From assembly GCF_024519435.1 (NCBI RefSeq), contig NZ_JALJRZ010000001.1, forward strand, positions 62,001 to 126,000: a stretch of DNA of 64,000 nucleotides. The letters are read 5' to 3'. The notes under the pieces are model-generated. The model saw only the letters and a list, made by a program, of their open reading frames with translations. It was not told where the DNA came from and made no database searches. Shown piece after piece: positions 26,893 to 34,890 of this stretch. The stretch comes from Terrabacter sp. Ter38 (GTDB lineage Bacteria; Actinomycetota; Actinomycetes; Actinomycetales; Dermatophilaceae). A program made the position numbers and the translations under genes. Each line of letters opens with the position of its first letter. Within the stretch, counting starts at the first letter, position 1.

Positions 26893-27537
26893 TCAGGGAA
26901 GCAGGTGGGCCACCAGGCCCCGCTCGATGAAGGCGCTGTACTGGCTCGGCGTCCACCCGGCATCACGCACGAGCCGGTCGTAGAACGTGGTGTAGAGCAG
27001 GAGCACGTCGCGCGCACGCTCCCGGGTGACGTCGTCGCGCAGGTAGCCCCCGTCGACGAGGTAGCCAGCGTTGTGGTCCATCCGGGCCACGCGTTCGCGC
27101 TCGATCTCCGCGTGCACCTCGGCGATCTCCGCGTCGACCCCAGCCGCAGTCTCGATGAGGCGGTGGATGGGGTCGGCGACGGAGCCCACCTCGGCAGCGA
27201 GCCGGGACCAGTTGCGGATGATCGCGGCGCCATCAGAGGCACGGCGCGACCCCACATCGCTGCGCCGCTCGGCATGGGCGGGTTCGGAACCCGTCAGCGA
27301 GCGCTCCCAGACGCCCTTGAGCAGACCTGCCTTCGAGCCGAACCACTTGTACACGCTCTCCGCGGACACCCCGGCCTCGGCGGCGACGCCGGCCACGGTC
27401 GTCGCGGCATACCCCTCGGCCAGGAAGCGGTTCCGCGCCACGACGAGCACCCTGGCGCGACGCTCGGCCGCGCGGGCCCGGCGGCCCGACGCGTCGTAAT
27501 GCCGGCGCGGGCCGCGACCATTGACGGACGGACTCAT
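26893..27537 (-). CDS. TetR-family transcriptional regulator
   Basis: A 214-aa regulator with an N-terminal TetR helix-turn-helix (RARVLVVARNRFLAEGYAAT, then GVSAESVYKWFGSKAGLLKG) and a ligand-binding C-terminal domain without clear class. An upstream ATG at 27546 is only 0 nt from AAGG, whereas ATG 27537 has AAGGA 8 nt upstream. Divergent from the SnoaL-like/NmrA-like pair across a 58-bp gap with a GATACA/TGTATC inverted repeat, so it probably represses that pair and itself. Confidence 0.85.
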   Translation of the reverse strand: MSPSVNGRGPRRHYDASGRRARAAERRARVLVVARNRFLAEGYAATTVAGVAAEAGVSAESVYKWFGSKAGLLKGVWERSLTGSEPAHAERRSDVGSRRASDGAAIIRNWSRLAAEVGSVADPIHRLIETAAGVDAEIAEVHAEIERERVARMDHNAGYLVDGGYLRDDVTRERARDVLLLYTTFYDRLVRDAGWTPSQYSAFIERGLVAHLLP

Positions 27538-27557
27538 CCGGAGCATCCTTTCAATCA

Positions 27558-27575
27558 GATACACATCACTGTATC
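27558..27575. promoter_or_regulatory. Probable operator of the TetR regulator
   Basis: Inverted repeat GATACA-CATCAC-TGTATC with a 6-bp spacer (27558-27563 and 27570-27575), centred in the 58-bp gap between the divergent starts. An outer imperfect pair TCAATCA/TGATTTGA flanks it. Size, symmetry and place fit a TetR dimer site. Confidence 0.65.
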
Positions 27576-27595
27576 GAAATGATTTGAGGTGAGCC

Positions 27596-28054
27596 ATGGT
27601 CCAGCCACGCACTCCCGCGGACGTCCTCGACGAGCTCGTCGCGTCCACGAACTCGCACGACCTCGACGCCCTCGTCGACTGTTTCGCGGACGACTACGAG
27701 CTGACCGACCCAGGGCACCCCGCTCGGTCCTTCACCGGCGCGAGACAGGTGCGCAAGAACTGGACGACGATGTTCGCGGCCGTGCCGGACATCCACATCG
27801 ACGTGCAGCAGCACGTCGTCACCACCGATGGCTTCTGGCTCGAGGCCGCGCAGGTGGGCACCCGGCGGGACGGGGTGAAGCTGACCGGCCAGATGGTCTT
27901 CATCGCCTCCGTCTCCGGCGGCCGCATCGCCAGCGCGCACATCTACGTGTCCCCGGTCGAGACGGGTGGCCCGGACATCGACACGGTGTTCGGGGCGATG
28001 GCCGGCACGCTGACAGCGCGCAGCGGTGGGACCCGTGCCGGAGCCGACTCGTGA
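27596..28054 (+). CDS. SnoaL-like/NTF2-fold protein
   Basis: A 152-aa protein of the NTF2-like (SnoaL) fold: VLDELVASTNSHDLDALVDCF, DPGHPARSFTGARQVRKNW, TGQMVFIASVSGGRIASAHI. The family includes cyclases, isomerases and polyketide-modifying enzymes; the active site cannot be assigned here. GAGGTG lies 5 nt before the ATG. Its stop overlaps the GTG of the NmrA-like gene, so the two are co-translated under the divergent TetR regulator. Confidence 0.8.
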   Translation: MVQPRTPADVLDELVASTNSHDLDALVDCFADDYELTDPGHPARSFTGARQVRKNWTTMFAAVPDIHIDVQQHVVTTDGFWLEAAQVGTRRDGVKLTGQMVFIASVSGGRIASAHIYVSPVETGGPDIDTVFGAMAGTLTARSGGTRAGADS

Positions 28055-28929
28055 TCACCATCGTGGGCGGCACCGGGCGCCTCGGCCGGATCGTCACGGC
28101 ACGCCTCGTCGGAGCGGGCGAACGCGTCCGGGTCGTCGGCAGGTCTGCTCCGACGACACCGGTGCCGGGCGCCGAGTTCGTGGCCGCGGACGTGCGTGAG
28201 CCATCGACGCTGCCGGTGGCCGTGGACGGCTCGACCGTCGTGGTCTCGGCGATGCACGGGATGGACCCCCGCGCCGGCGAGTCACCGGCCGAGGTGGACC
28301 GCGACGGCAACCGCGCCCTGATCGCGGCCGCCCGGTCGTCCGGCGCCGCCATCGTCCTCCTGTCGGTCGTCGGAGTCGGCGCTGACCACCCGATCGAGTT
28401 GTTCCGCATGAAGGCCGCCGCCGAAGCCGCGCTCCGCGAAGGTCTCGCGCAGGGGGCGCCGGACTGGACGATCGTGCGGGCTTCCGCGTTCGCGGAGCTG
28501 TGGCTCGACCTCTTCAGGGCCACGAGCGGCCGCTCTGGGGTTCCCACGGTCATGGGTCCGGGTCGCAACCCAGTCAACTTCGTGTCGGTCGAGGACGTCG
28601 CGGTGGCTGTCGCCCGCGCGGCCGTGGACCCGTCACTGCGGGGCCGCATCATCGAGGTCGGGGGCGAGGACCTCAGCCCGACCGCGCTTGCGGCGTTGGC
28701 CACGGGCCCGGGCGCGCAACCGCGCCACATCCCCACCGGCGTCGTCTGGGCCATCGGCACCCTGCTTCGGCCGGTCCGCCCTGCCTTGGCCAGGGTCGCG
28801 CGCCAGACTCTCGTCATGGAACGCGTCTCCCAGTCCTACGACGCAAAGCCGGGCCACGACCGGTATCCGTGGCTCCCCCGGACTCCCCTCGTCGAGACCG
28901 CCTCGTCGCGCGTGGCCGATTTGCCGTAA
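28051..28929 (+). CDS. NmrA-like NAD(P)-binding oxidoreductase
   Basis: A 292-aa atypical short-chain dehydrogenase of the NmrA/NAD(P)H-binding class. The glycine-rich loop is IVGGTGRLGRIV, close to the GxxGxxG pattern, and WTIVRASAFAELWLDLF is the typical central motif. GTG start inside the stop of the SnoaL-like gene. The TAA stop forms the left end of the palindrome that controls the next gene. Its substrate is unknown; the pair may handle a small organic or quinone-like compound sensed by TetR (inference). Confidence 0.82.
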   Translation: MITIVGGTGRLGRIVTARLVGAGERVRVVGRSAPTTPVPGAEFVAADVREPSTLPVAVDGSTVVVSAMHGMDPRAGESPAEVDRDGNRALIAAARSSGAAIVLLSVVGVGADHPIELFRMKAAAEAALREGLAQGAPDWTIVRASAFAELWLDLFRATSGRSGVPTVMGPGRNPVNFVSVEDVAVAVARAAVDPSLRGRIIEVGGEDLSPTALAALATGPGAQPRHIPTGVVWAIGTLLRPVRPALARVARQTLVMERVSQSYDAKPGHDRYPWLPRTPLVETASSRVADLP

Positions 28930-28948
28930 CTCATATATGAGTTAGCCT
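28921..28948 (+). promoter_or_regulatory. Promoter with an 18-bp palindrome filling the spacer, upstream of the XRE-MurA gene
   Basis: TTGCCG (28921-28926) and TAGCCT (28943-28948) are separated by 16 bp, and the perfect palindrome TAACTCATATATGAGTTA (28927-28944) fills that spacer. The GTG start follows the -10 by 7 nt without a ribosome binding site, indicating a leaderless mRNA. A bound repressor would block RNA polymerase directly. The most obvious candidate is the XRE domain encoded at the start of the same gene. Confidence 0.72.
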
Positions 28949-28955
28949 CGTCGTC

Positions 28956-30485
28956 GTGCCTCAGACCTACCTGACCCGGATCGGCGGACTCATCCGCGAC
29001 GCGCGACGCCACAAGGGGATGACCCAGTCGGACCTCGCGGAGCTCCTCGGGAGCTCCCAGGGCGCCGTGACGCGCATCGAGCAGGGTAAGCAGAACCTCA
29101 GCCTCGACATGCTCGCCAAGATCGGTGACGCGCTCGACTCCGAGTTCGTCTCGCTCGGCCACTCCGGCCCCCAGCACCTGCGCATCGTCGGCGGCCAGAA
29201 GCTCACCGGCTCCATCGACGTCAAGACCTCGAAGAACGCCGCGGTGGCGCTGCTGTGCGCCGCCCTGCTCAACCGGGGTCGCACCACGCTGCGCAACCTG
29301 GCCCGCATCGAGGAGGTCAACCGCATCCTCGAGGTGCTCGCCTCGATCGGCGTGCGCACGCGGTGGCTGCCCGACAGCAGCGACCTCGAGATCATCCCGC
29401 CGGCCGTGCTCAACCTCGACGACATCGACGTCGCGGCCGCCCGTCGGACCCGCACCGTCATCATGTTCCTCGGGCCGCTGCTCCACGAGCACGAGGCCTT
29501 CCAGCTGCCGTATGCCGGTGGCTGCGACCTCGGCACGCGCACCGTCGAGCCCCACATGGCGGCGCTGCGGTCGTTCGGGCTCGAGGTCACCGCGACCCAC
29601 GGCTTCTACGAGGCGAGGTCCGACCGCTCCGTCGCGCCTGACCGGGCCATCGTGCTCACCGAGCGTGGGGACACCGTCACCGAGAACGTCCTCATGGCCG
29701 CGGCCCGCCACGCCGGCACCACCATCATCCGCAACGCAAGCCCCAACTACATGGTCCAGGACCTGTGCTTCTTCCTCGAGAAGCTGGGGGTCCGCATCGA
29801 CGGGATCGGCACGACGACCCTGACGGTCCACGGCGTCGCCGAGATCGACGTCGACGTCGAGTACTCCCCCAGCGAGGACCCCATCGAGGCCATGAGCCTC
29901 ATCGCCGCCGCCGTCGTCACCGACAGCGCCATCACGATCCGACGCGTGCCGATCGAGTTCATCGAGATCGAGCTGGCGACGCTCGACGGCATGGGGATGA
30001 AGTACGACCTGACGCCGGAGTACACGTCGGCCAACGGCAAGACCCGCCTCGTCGACCTCACGACGATCCCCGGTCCGCTCCACGCCCCGATCGACAAGAT
30101 CCACCCGATGCCGTTCCCGGGCCTCAACATCGACAACCTGCCGTTCTTCGCCCTCATCGGCGCCGTCGCCGAGGGCAGCACGATGATCCACGACTGGGTC
30201 TACGAGAACCGCGCGATCTACCTCACCGAGCTGACGAAGGTCGGGGCCAAGGTGCAGCTGCTCGACCCGCACCGCGTCATCGTCGAAGGACCGACCCGCT
30301 GGCGTGCGGCCGAGGTCGTGTGTCCGCCGGCGCTGCGTCCCGGGGTCGTCGTGCTGCTGGCCATGCTTGCCGCACCCGGCACGTCGGTGCTGCGCAACGT
30401 GTACGTCATCAACCGCGGCTACGAAGACCTCGCCGAGCGCCTCAACGCCCTGGGCGCGACGATCGAGGTCTTCCGCGACATCTGA
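28956..30485 (+). CDS. XRE helix-turn-helix fused to a MurA-like enolpyruvyl transferase
   Basis: A 509-aa fusion. Residues 7-62 are an XRE (Cro/CI) DNA-binding domain: GLIRDARRHKGMTQSDLAEL, then LGSSQGAVTRIEQGKQN. Residues 73-509 match UDP-N-acetylglucosamine enolpyruvyl transferase (MurA), normally about 420 aa. The Lys-Asn pair TSKNAAVALL (93-94) and GGCDLGTR with the PEP-binding Cys (190) are kept. Other sites diverge: FPTD, with the E. coli catalytic Asp 305, reads PFPGLNIDN near 384-392, and DRIEAGT reads EDPIEAMS. It may be a modified enzyme or an autoregulator that senses a MurA ligand. Such fusions are annotated in other Actinobacteria; their role is unclear. It is preceded by a palindromic promoter. 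Confidence 0.9.
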   Translation: MPQTYLTRIGGLIRDARRHKGMTQSDLAELLGSSQGAVTRIEQGKQNLSLDMLAKIGDALDSEFVSLGHSGPQHLRIVGGQKLTGSIDVKTSKNAAVALLCAALLNRGRTTLRNLARIEEVNRILEVLASIGVRTRWLPDSSDLEIIPPAVLNLDDIDVAAARRTRTVIMFLGPLLHEHEAFQLPYAGGCDLGTRTVEPHMAALRSFGLEVTATHGFYEARSDRSVAPDRAIVLTERGDTVTENVLMAAARHAGTTIIRNASPNYMVQDLCFFLEKLGVRIDGIGTTTLTVHGVAEIDVDVEYSPSEDPIEAMSLIAAAVVTDSAITIRRVPIEFIEIELATLDGMGMKYDLTPEYTSANGKTRLVDLTTIPGPLHAPIDKIHPMPFPGLNIDNLPFFALIGAVAEGSTMIHDWVYENRAIYLTELTKVGAKVQLLDPHRVIVEGPTRWRAAEVVCPPALRPGVVVLLAMLAAPGTSVLRNVYVINRGYEDLAERLNALGATIEVFRDI

Positions 30486-30519
30486 CCGCCCCCGGTCGCC
30501 GGCGTTGGCGTGCCCCAAT

Positions 30520-30563
30520 GGTGCTGCGTCCGGTGGTGTCATCCCACCACCGGACGCAGCACC
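30520..30563 (+). terminator. Strong terminator after the XRE-MurA gene
   Basis: Perfect 19-bp stem (30520-30538 with 30545-30563, arm start GGTGCTGCGTCC) and a 6-nt loop, 34 bp past the stop. There is no T-run. Two diverged copies of ACCACACGC-GC follow directly (30561-30585). Confidence 0.8.
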
Positions 30564-30675
30564 ACACGCGGCACCACACGCAGCACGACCAGGCAGACGG
30601 TCTGCACATGGGATCGCGAGTTTTGTGTTCGGCGACCACACAGGTGGCCCAGACCCGCGTCCCTAGTCTTCCCGC

Positions 30676-31497
30676 ATGGCCGACGCCCGCAACGACGCAC
30701 GCGACGACGCCCCGGACCGCCAGCCGCGCGGCTCCCTGGCGGTCAACGACCCCATCGACCTGACCGGGCGCACGGCCCTCGTCACCGGCGCTGCGAGCGG
30801 CATCGGGGCCAGCGTCGCGCTGGCACTCGCGTCCGCCGGCGCCAAGGTGCACGCCGTCGACCGGGACGAGGAGGGCCTCGCAGCCCTGGCCGAGGGTTCG
30901 GGCGTCGCGACGATCACGGCCGACCTCAGCGACCTCGATGCCCTGGCCGACCTGCCCACCGAGGTCGACATCCTCGTCAACAACGCAGGCATCCAGCACG
31001 TGAGCCCCATCGAGGACTTTCCCCTCGAGCGCTTCGACTTCATCATCGACCTCATGCTCACCTCGCCCTTCCGGCTGATCCGGCAGAGCCTCCCGCACAT
31101 GTACGACCGCGGGTGGGGCCGCGTCGTCAACATCTCGAGCGTCCACGGCCTCCGTGCGAGCGCTTTCAAGTCGGCCTACGTCACGGCCAAGCACGGGCTC
31201 GAGGGACTCTCGAAGGTCGTTGCTCTCGAGGGGGCCCCGCACGGCGTCACGTCGACGTGCATCAACCCCGCCTACGTGCGGACGCCGCTGGTGGAGAAGC
31301 AGATCGCCGACCAGGCCAGGACCCACGGCATCCCCGAGTCCGAGGTCGTCGAGAAGGTCATGCTGGCGCCCGTCGCCGTCAAGCGCCTCGTCGAGCCCGA
31401 CGAGGTCGCCGCGCTCACGCTCTTCCTGTGCGGACCCGCATCCGGCTCGATGAGCGGCACGTCGTTCTCGATGGACGGCGGCTGGACGGCCCACTGA
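30676..31497 (+). CDS. bdhA: 3-Hydroxybutyrate dehydrogenase (short-chain dehydrogenase)
   Basis: A 273-aa SDR with a 20-residue N-terminal extension. The NAD motif is ALVTGAASGIGASVALALAS, NNAG is in ILVNNAGIQHVSPIEDF, and the catalytic Ser-Tyr-Lys lies in NISSVHGLRAS...YVTAKHGL. IQHVSP, CINPAYVRTPLVEKQI and the C-terminal SMSGTSFSMDGGW are typical of D-3-hydroxybutyrate dehydrogenase, which interconverts 3-hydroxybutyrate and acetoacetate. TAGTCT sits 6 nt before the ATG, so the mRNA is probably leaderless. The next gene encodes a GAF/PucR-type regulator. Confidence 0.9.
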   Translation: MADARNDARDDAPDRQPRGSLAVNDPIDLTGRTALVTGAASGIGASVALALASAGAKVHAVDRDEEGLAALAEGSGVATITADLSDLDALADLPTEVDILVNNAGIQHVSPIEDFPLERFDFIIDLMLTSPFRLIRQSLPHMYDRGWGRVVNISSVHGLRASAFKSAYVTAKHGLEGLSKVVALEGAPHGVTSTCINPAYVRTPLVEKQIADQARTHGIPESEVVEKVMLAPVAVKRLVEPDEVAALTLFLCGPASGSMSGTSFSMDGGWTAH

Positions 31498-31563
31498 GCA
31501 GGCCGGTCCGCCGCCGCCCCTTCACCCGACGCACCCGAGACCCGACCCGCCTAGGATCTGCCC

Positions 31564-33453
31564 GTGGCCACCCGTAGCGAGACGCAGCAGCCCGCCGAGC
31601 AGGCGGGCGCCGAGCAGACCGACCAGGTCGTCGCCCTGCTCGAGCTGCTCGCCGCCGACGCCACCGTCGCCGAGATCGCAGCCGCTGACGCCCCGGCGGA
31701 GGCCCGGGACCTGGCCCTGCGGATCACGAGCGCCCGCGAGGTGCACCAGCACCGCGAGGCCGGTCTCGCGGCCCTGCTCGACACGGCCCGTGAGCTCGCG
31801 ACCGAGAGCGACCCGGGCTCGGTGCTCGACGCGATCGTCCGCCGGGCCCGCCGCCTCGTCGGGACCGACCTCGCCTACCTCACGCTCTACGACCCCGAGG
31901 CGGGCGACACGTTCATGCGGGCCACCGACGGCTCCGTGTCGGCGGCGTTCCAGTCCGTGCGTCTGGCGCTCGGCGCCGGCCTCGGCGGTCTCGTCGCCTC
32001 GACGCACAAGCCCTACTGGACCGCCGACTACTGGGCCGACGAGCGCTTCCGCCACACCAACGCCATCGACGGAGCCGTGGGCGAGGAGGGCATCATCGCG
32101 ATCTGCGGGACGCCCCTGATCGTCGAGAAGCACTTCGTCGGCGTGCTCTTCGCAGCCAACCGGTCGTCGCGCCCGTTCACCCGCGAGGAGGTCGGGCTCC
32201 TCGGCAACCTCGCCACCCTGGCCGCGGTGACCCTCGTGCAGACACGCGCCCTCGCCGACGCCGAGAACGCGCTGGCCGCCCTCTCGGACGCCCACGAGAC
32301 GGTGCGGCAGTATGCCGAGGGCGTCGAGAAGGCCGCCGCAGCCCACGACCGCTTCGCCTCCCTCGTGCTCGGCGGCGGTGGCGTCGACGACATCACGCAC
32401 GCCCTCGCCGAGCTGCTCGGGGGGTGGGCCGTGCTCGTCGACGAGAACGGTCATCGCCACAGCTCGTCGGGCCCGGCGCCCGGACAGGACCCTGCCGGTG
32501 GCGACCCGTTCGCGGCACTCAACGCGCTCCCCGGCCTGGGCGCCGGTCGCCTCGTCGAGCAGGACGGCGTCTATGCCGTCGCCGTCACCGCGGCCCGCGA
32601 GCGGCTCGGCACGATCTACGTCGGAGGCCCGACCCTCAGCGACTCGGACCAGCGCACGGTCGAGCGCGCCGGTGTCGTCACCGCCCTCGTCCTCCTCTTC
32701 GAGCGTCAGGCCGCCGACGCCCGGCAGTCCGCTCGCAACCGTCTCGTCAGCGACCTCGTCAGCGCGCGCGGCTCGCGCGAGGAACGCCTCGCGCTCTCCC
32801 GGGCCGTCGGCTTCGACCCCCAGCGGCCCTTCTGCCTGCTCGTGCTCCGTGGCGACGAGCCGACCGGACACCGGGCCCTGCTCATCTCCGCCAGCGCTGC
32901 CACCGGCGAGGCCTCGCTCGTCGGCTCCCACGACGGCGACGTCATCGCCCTCGTGCCGGGTACCGAGCCGGACGGCCTGGCCCGTGCCGTGGCCGCCCGC
33001 ATCGGCAAGCGCACGTGCGTCACCGTGGCCGGCGTCGGTCCGGTGACCGACGTCGACGGGATCAGCGAGGCCCACGAGGAGGGTCACCGCACCGTGGGAG
33101 CCCTCATCGCCCTCGGCCACCGGGGCAAGGGCGCCGCGGCGACCCAGCTCGGCTTCGCCGGACTCATCGTGGGCTCGTCGCCCGACGTCGACGAGTACGT
33201 CCGCAAGCTGCTCGGTCCCGTCCTCGACTACGACGAGCGTCGCGGCACCGACCTCGTGGGCACGCTCGCGGCCTACTTCGCCGCGGGCGGCAGTCCGCGC
33301 CACGCGGCGGGCACGCTCCACGTGCACGTCAACACCGTCTCGCAGCGGCTCGAGCGCATCGGCGCACTGCTCGGGGAGTCCTGGCAGCACCCCGACCACG
33401 CGCTCGAGCTGCAGATCGCGCTGCGCCTGCGGTCGTTGCAGGCACCAGCCTGA
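31564..33453 (+). CDS. GAF-domain transcriptional regulator with PucR-type C-terminal helix-turn-helix
   Basis: A 629-aa regulator. A GAF domain spans roughly residues 75-225 (DAIVRRARRLVGTDLAYLTL, then EGIIAICGTPLIVEKHFVGV). The C-terminus is the PucR/CdaR helix-turn-helix (LVGTLAAYFAAGGSPRHAAG, then TLHVHVNTVSQRLERI). The middle part (about 270-530) resembles the CdaR-like GGDEF-related region. Proteins of this layout are encoded next to hydroxybutyrate or alcohol dehydrogenases in many Actinobacteria, so regulation of the adjacent bdhA is likely (inference). GTG start with TAGGAT 6 nt upstream. Confidence 0.85.
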   Translation: MATRSETQQPAEQAGAEQTDQVVALLELLAADATVAEIAAADAPAEARDLALRITSAREVHQHREAGLAALLDTARELATESDPGSVLDAIVRRARRLVGTDLAYLTLYDPEAGDTFMRATDGSVSAAFQSVRLALGAGLGGLVASTHKPYWTADYWADERFRHTNAIDGAVGEEGIIAICGTPLIVEKHFVGVLFAANRSSRPFTREEVGLLGNLATLAAVTLVQTRALADAENALAALSDAHETVRQYAEGVEKAAAAHDRFASLVLGGGGVDDITHALAELLGGWAVLVDENGHRHSSSGPAPGQDPAGGDPFAALNALPGLGAGRLVEQDGVYAVAVTAARERLGTIYVGGPTLSDSDQRTVERAGVVTALVLLFERQAADARQSARNRLVSDLVSARGSREERLALSRAVGFDPQRPFCLLVLRGDEPTGHRALLISASAATGEASLVGSHDGDVIALVPGTEPDGLARAVAARIGKRTCVTVAGVGPVTDVDGISEAHEEGHRTVGALIALGHRGKGAAATQLGFAGLIVGSSPDVDEYVRKLLGPVLDYDERRGTDLVGTLAAYFAAGGSPRHAAGTLHVHVNTVSQRLERIGALLGESWQHPDHALELQIALRLRSLQAPA

Positions 33454-33484
33454 CCGCCGACCGACCAGCCGGCGCACGGGTCAG

Positions 33485-33901
33485 CGGACGGCGGACACCG
33501 TCGTCGACGTGGCCGTCCGCGTCGTAGAGCGAGATCGACCAGAGGCCGTCGACGGGGACGTCCTGGACGGTCAGCCGGTACTCCCCACCGGCAGGCCCGG
33601 ATCTCCGTTGACGTCGGTCGTCTCTGTCGACGGGAGCCCGCACCACCCGGCTGCGGTGCCGATGAGGTGGCGCTCGGGGTCGACATCGGTCCGCGCGCCG
33701 AAGGCTCCGTCGAAGCCCGGATAGCCCTTCGCGAGCTCGAGCAGGGCGGCGCGCGGCCGGTCCAGCGACGGCGCGCGAGTGGTTCAGGCGGTTGACCCCG
33801 CCGGAGTCCGCGAGCACCGCAGCGAACATCCGGTCGGTCTCAGCACGGGCGAACGTGGAGGCGTTGACGTGGGGACCGGCCAGGCCGACAGGCTCTGACG
33901 T
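33485..33901 (-). pseudogene. Decayed DUF1254/DUF1214 gene
   Basis: Minus-strand fragments of one DUF1254/DUF1214 protein lie in different frames. The N-terminal part (from 33901) reads SEPVGLAGPHVNAST, then FARAETDRMFAAVLADSGG; its start codon position holds ACG, as if ATG mutated. A frameshift plus a deletion of the family's central region near 33785 leads to RAALLELAKGYPGFDGAFG and DPERHLIGTAAGW. A second frameshift near 33590 switches to GEYRLTVQDVPVDGLWSISL. The C-terminal end is also missing. The remainder of the gap to 33963 contains nothing else I can support. Confidence 0.72.
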
Positions 33902-33963
33902 CGCCCCCAGCCCTCACATCACCCTCAGGTGGTGAACCGTGCCCTCGTTGGAGTCGGGCGGCG

Positions 33964-34890
33964 TCAGGTGAGGACGCGGTCGATCGCGTCGGCGACTGCT
34001 GCGACCCCCACGTCCCCGAGGATGACGTCGTAGTGGTTCGCGTCGACCCGGGTCGTCCGCACGCCCTCCGGCAGGTGCAGGGCCGCGAGCCGTGACTCGT
34101 CATAGAGCCCCTGCGGCTCGTCGAGCAGGCCCCGCTCGGCCCACACGAGCTCGGCCCGGACCCCCTCCCCGACCGCGGTCGCGAGGCCGGCGTGGGTCTC
34201 CCGGTCTGCCATGACGTCGGCGCCGTCGGCACGGACGGCCTCGAGCACGCACGTGCTGCGCCACCGACTGTCGGAGGCGTCCTGGACGAGGTCGTGCTCG
34301 ATGTAGGCCCGGGCCGCGTCGCCACCGGGCCCTCGGAGCACGGGCCCGAGGGCGGGGTGCGCCGACCAGAAGCCGAGGTATGCCGCCGGGTCGGCGAAGC
34401 GCATCGACAGCCGGTCCATGGCCGGCCCGATCACCGACTGGAGGGCGGCGTCGACGTCGAGGTCATCGGGCACGGGGAAGGCGAGGCCACCGTCGACGAG
34501 CACGGCATCCGGGAACCGCTCGGGATGCCGGGCCGCGGCGAGGGCCGCGATGAAGGCGCCCATGGAGTGGCCGACGAGCACCGGGGCCGAGCCGAACACG
34601 GTGGCGATGGAGGTCAGGTCGTCCACGTGTGCACCGAGGCCGTAGGGTCTCGGCGCCGAGCGGCTGTCGCCACGTCCGCGCAGGTCCGGGGCGAGGAAGC
34701 GCACACCGCCGGGTCCGTGCCGCCGCCCCACCTCGTCGGCGACCCGGCGCCACGACAGGCCGTTGGCCGTGATGCCGTGCACCGCGAGCACGACGGGCGC
34801 GTCGGGCGCCGGCGTGCCCAGGCTGAGGTCGTGGATGGCGAGGCTTCCCTCGGGCAGCTCGATGACGAAGGCGGACGGCGTGGTGCTCAT
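33964..34890 (-). CDS. Alpha/beta hydrolase, last gene of the Liv-type ABC operon
   Basis: A 308-aa soluble alpha/beta hydrolase. The oxyanion segment is VVLAVHGITANGLSW, the strand/loop FLAPDLRGRGDSR is typical, the nucleophile Ser is in VLVGHSMGAFIA, and the catalytic His is in DANHYDVILG. No signal peptide. Its ATG overlaps the livM stop (ATGA), coupling it to a branched-chain-amino-acid-type importer, so it may hydrolyse the imported compound, for example an ester, amide or lactone (inference). Substrate not predictable from the sequence. Confidence 0.85.
   Translation of the reverse strand: MSTTPSAFVIELPEGSLAIHDLSLGTPAPDAPVVLAVHGITANGLSWRRVADEVGRRHGPGGVRFLAPDLRGRGDSRSAPRPYGLGAHVDDLTSIATVFGSAPVLVGHSMGAFIAALAAARHPERFPDAVLVDGGLAFPVPDDLDVDAALQSVIGPAMDRLSMRFADPAAYLGFWSAHPALGPVLRGPGGDAARAYIEHDLVQDASDSRWRSTCVLEAVRADGADVMADRETHAGLATAVGEGVRAELVWAERGLLDEPQGLYDESRLAALHLPEGVRTTRVDANHYDVILGDVGVAAVADAIDRVLT

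Noticed and set aside
30561-30585. Possible short direct-repeat array after the XRE-MurA terminator
   Set aside because: Only two degenerate copies, too few to call an array or iteron.
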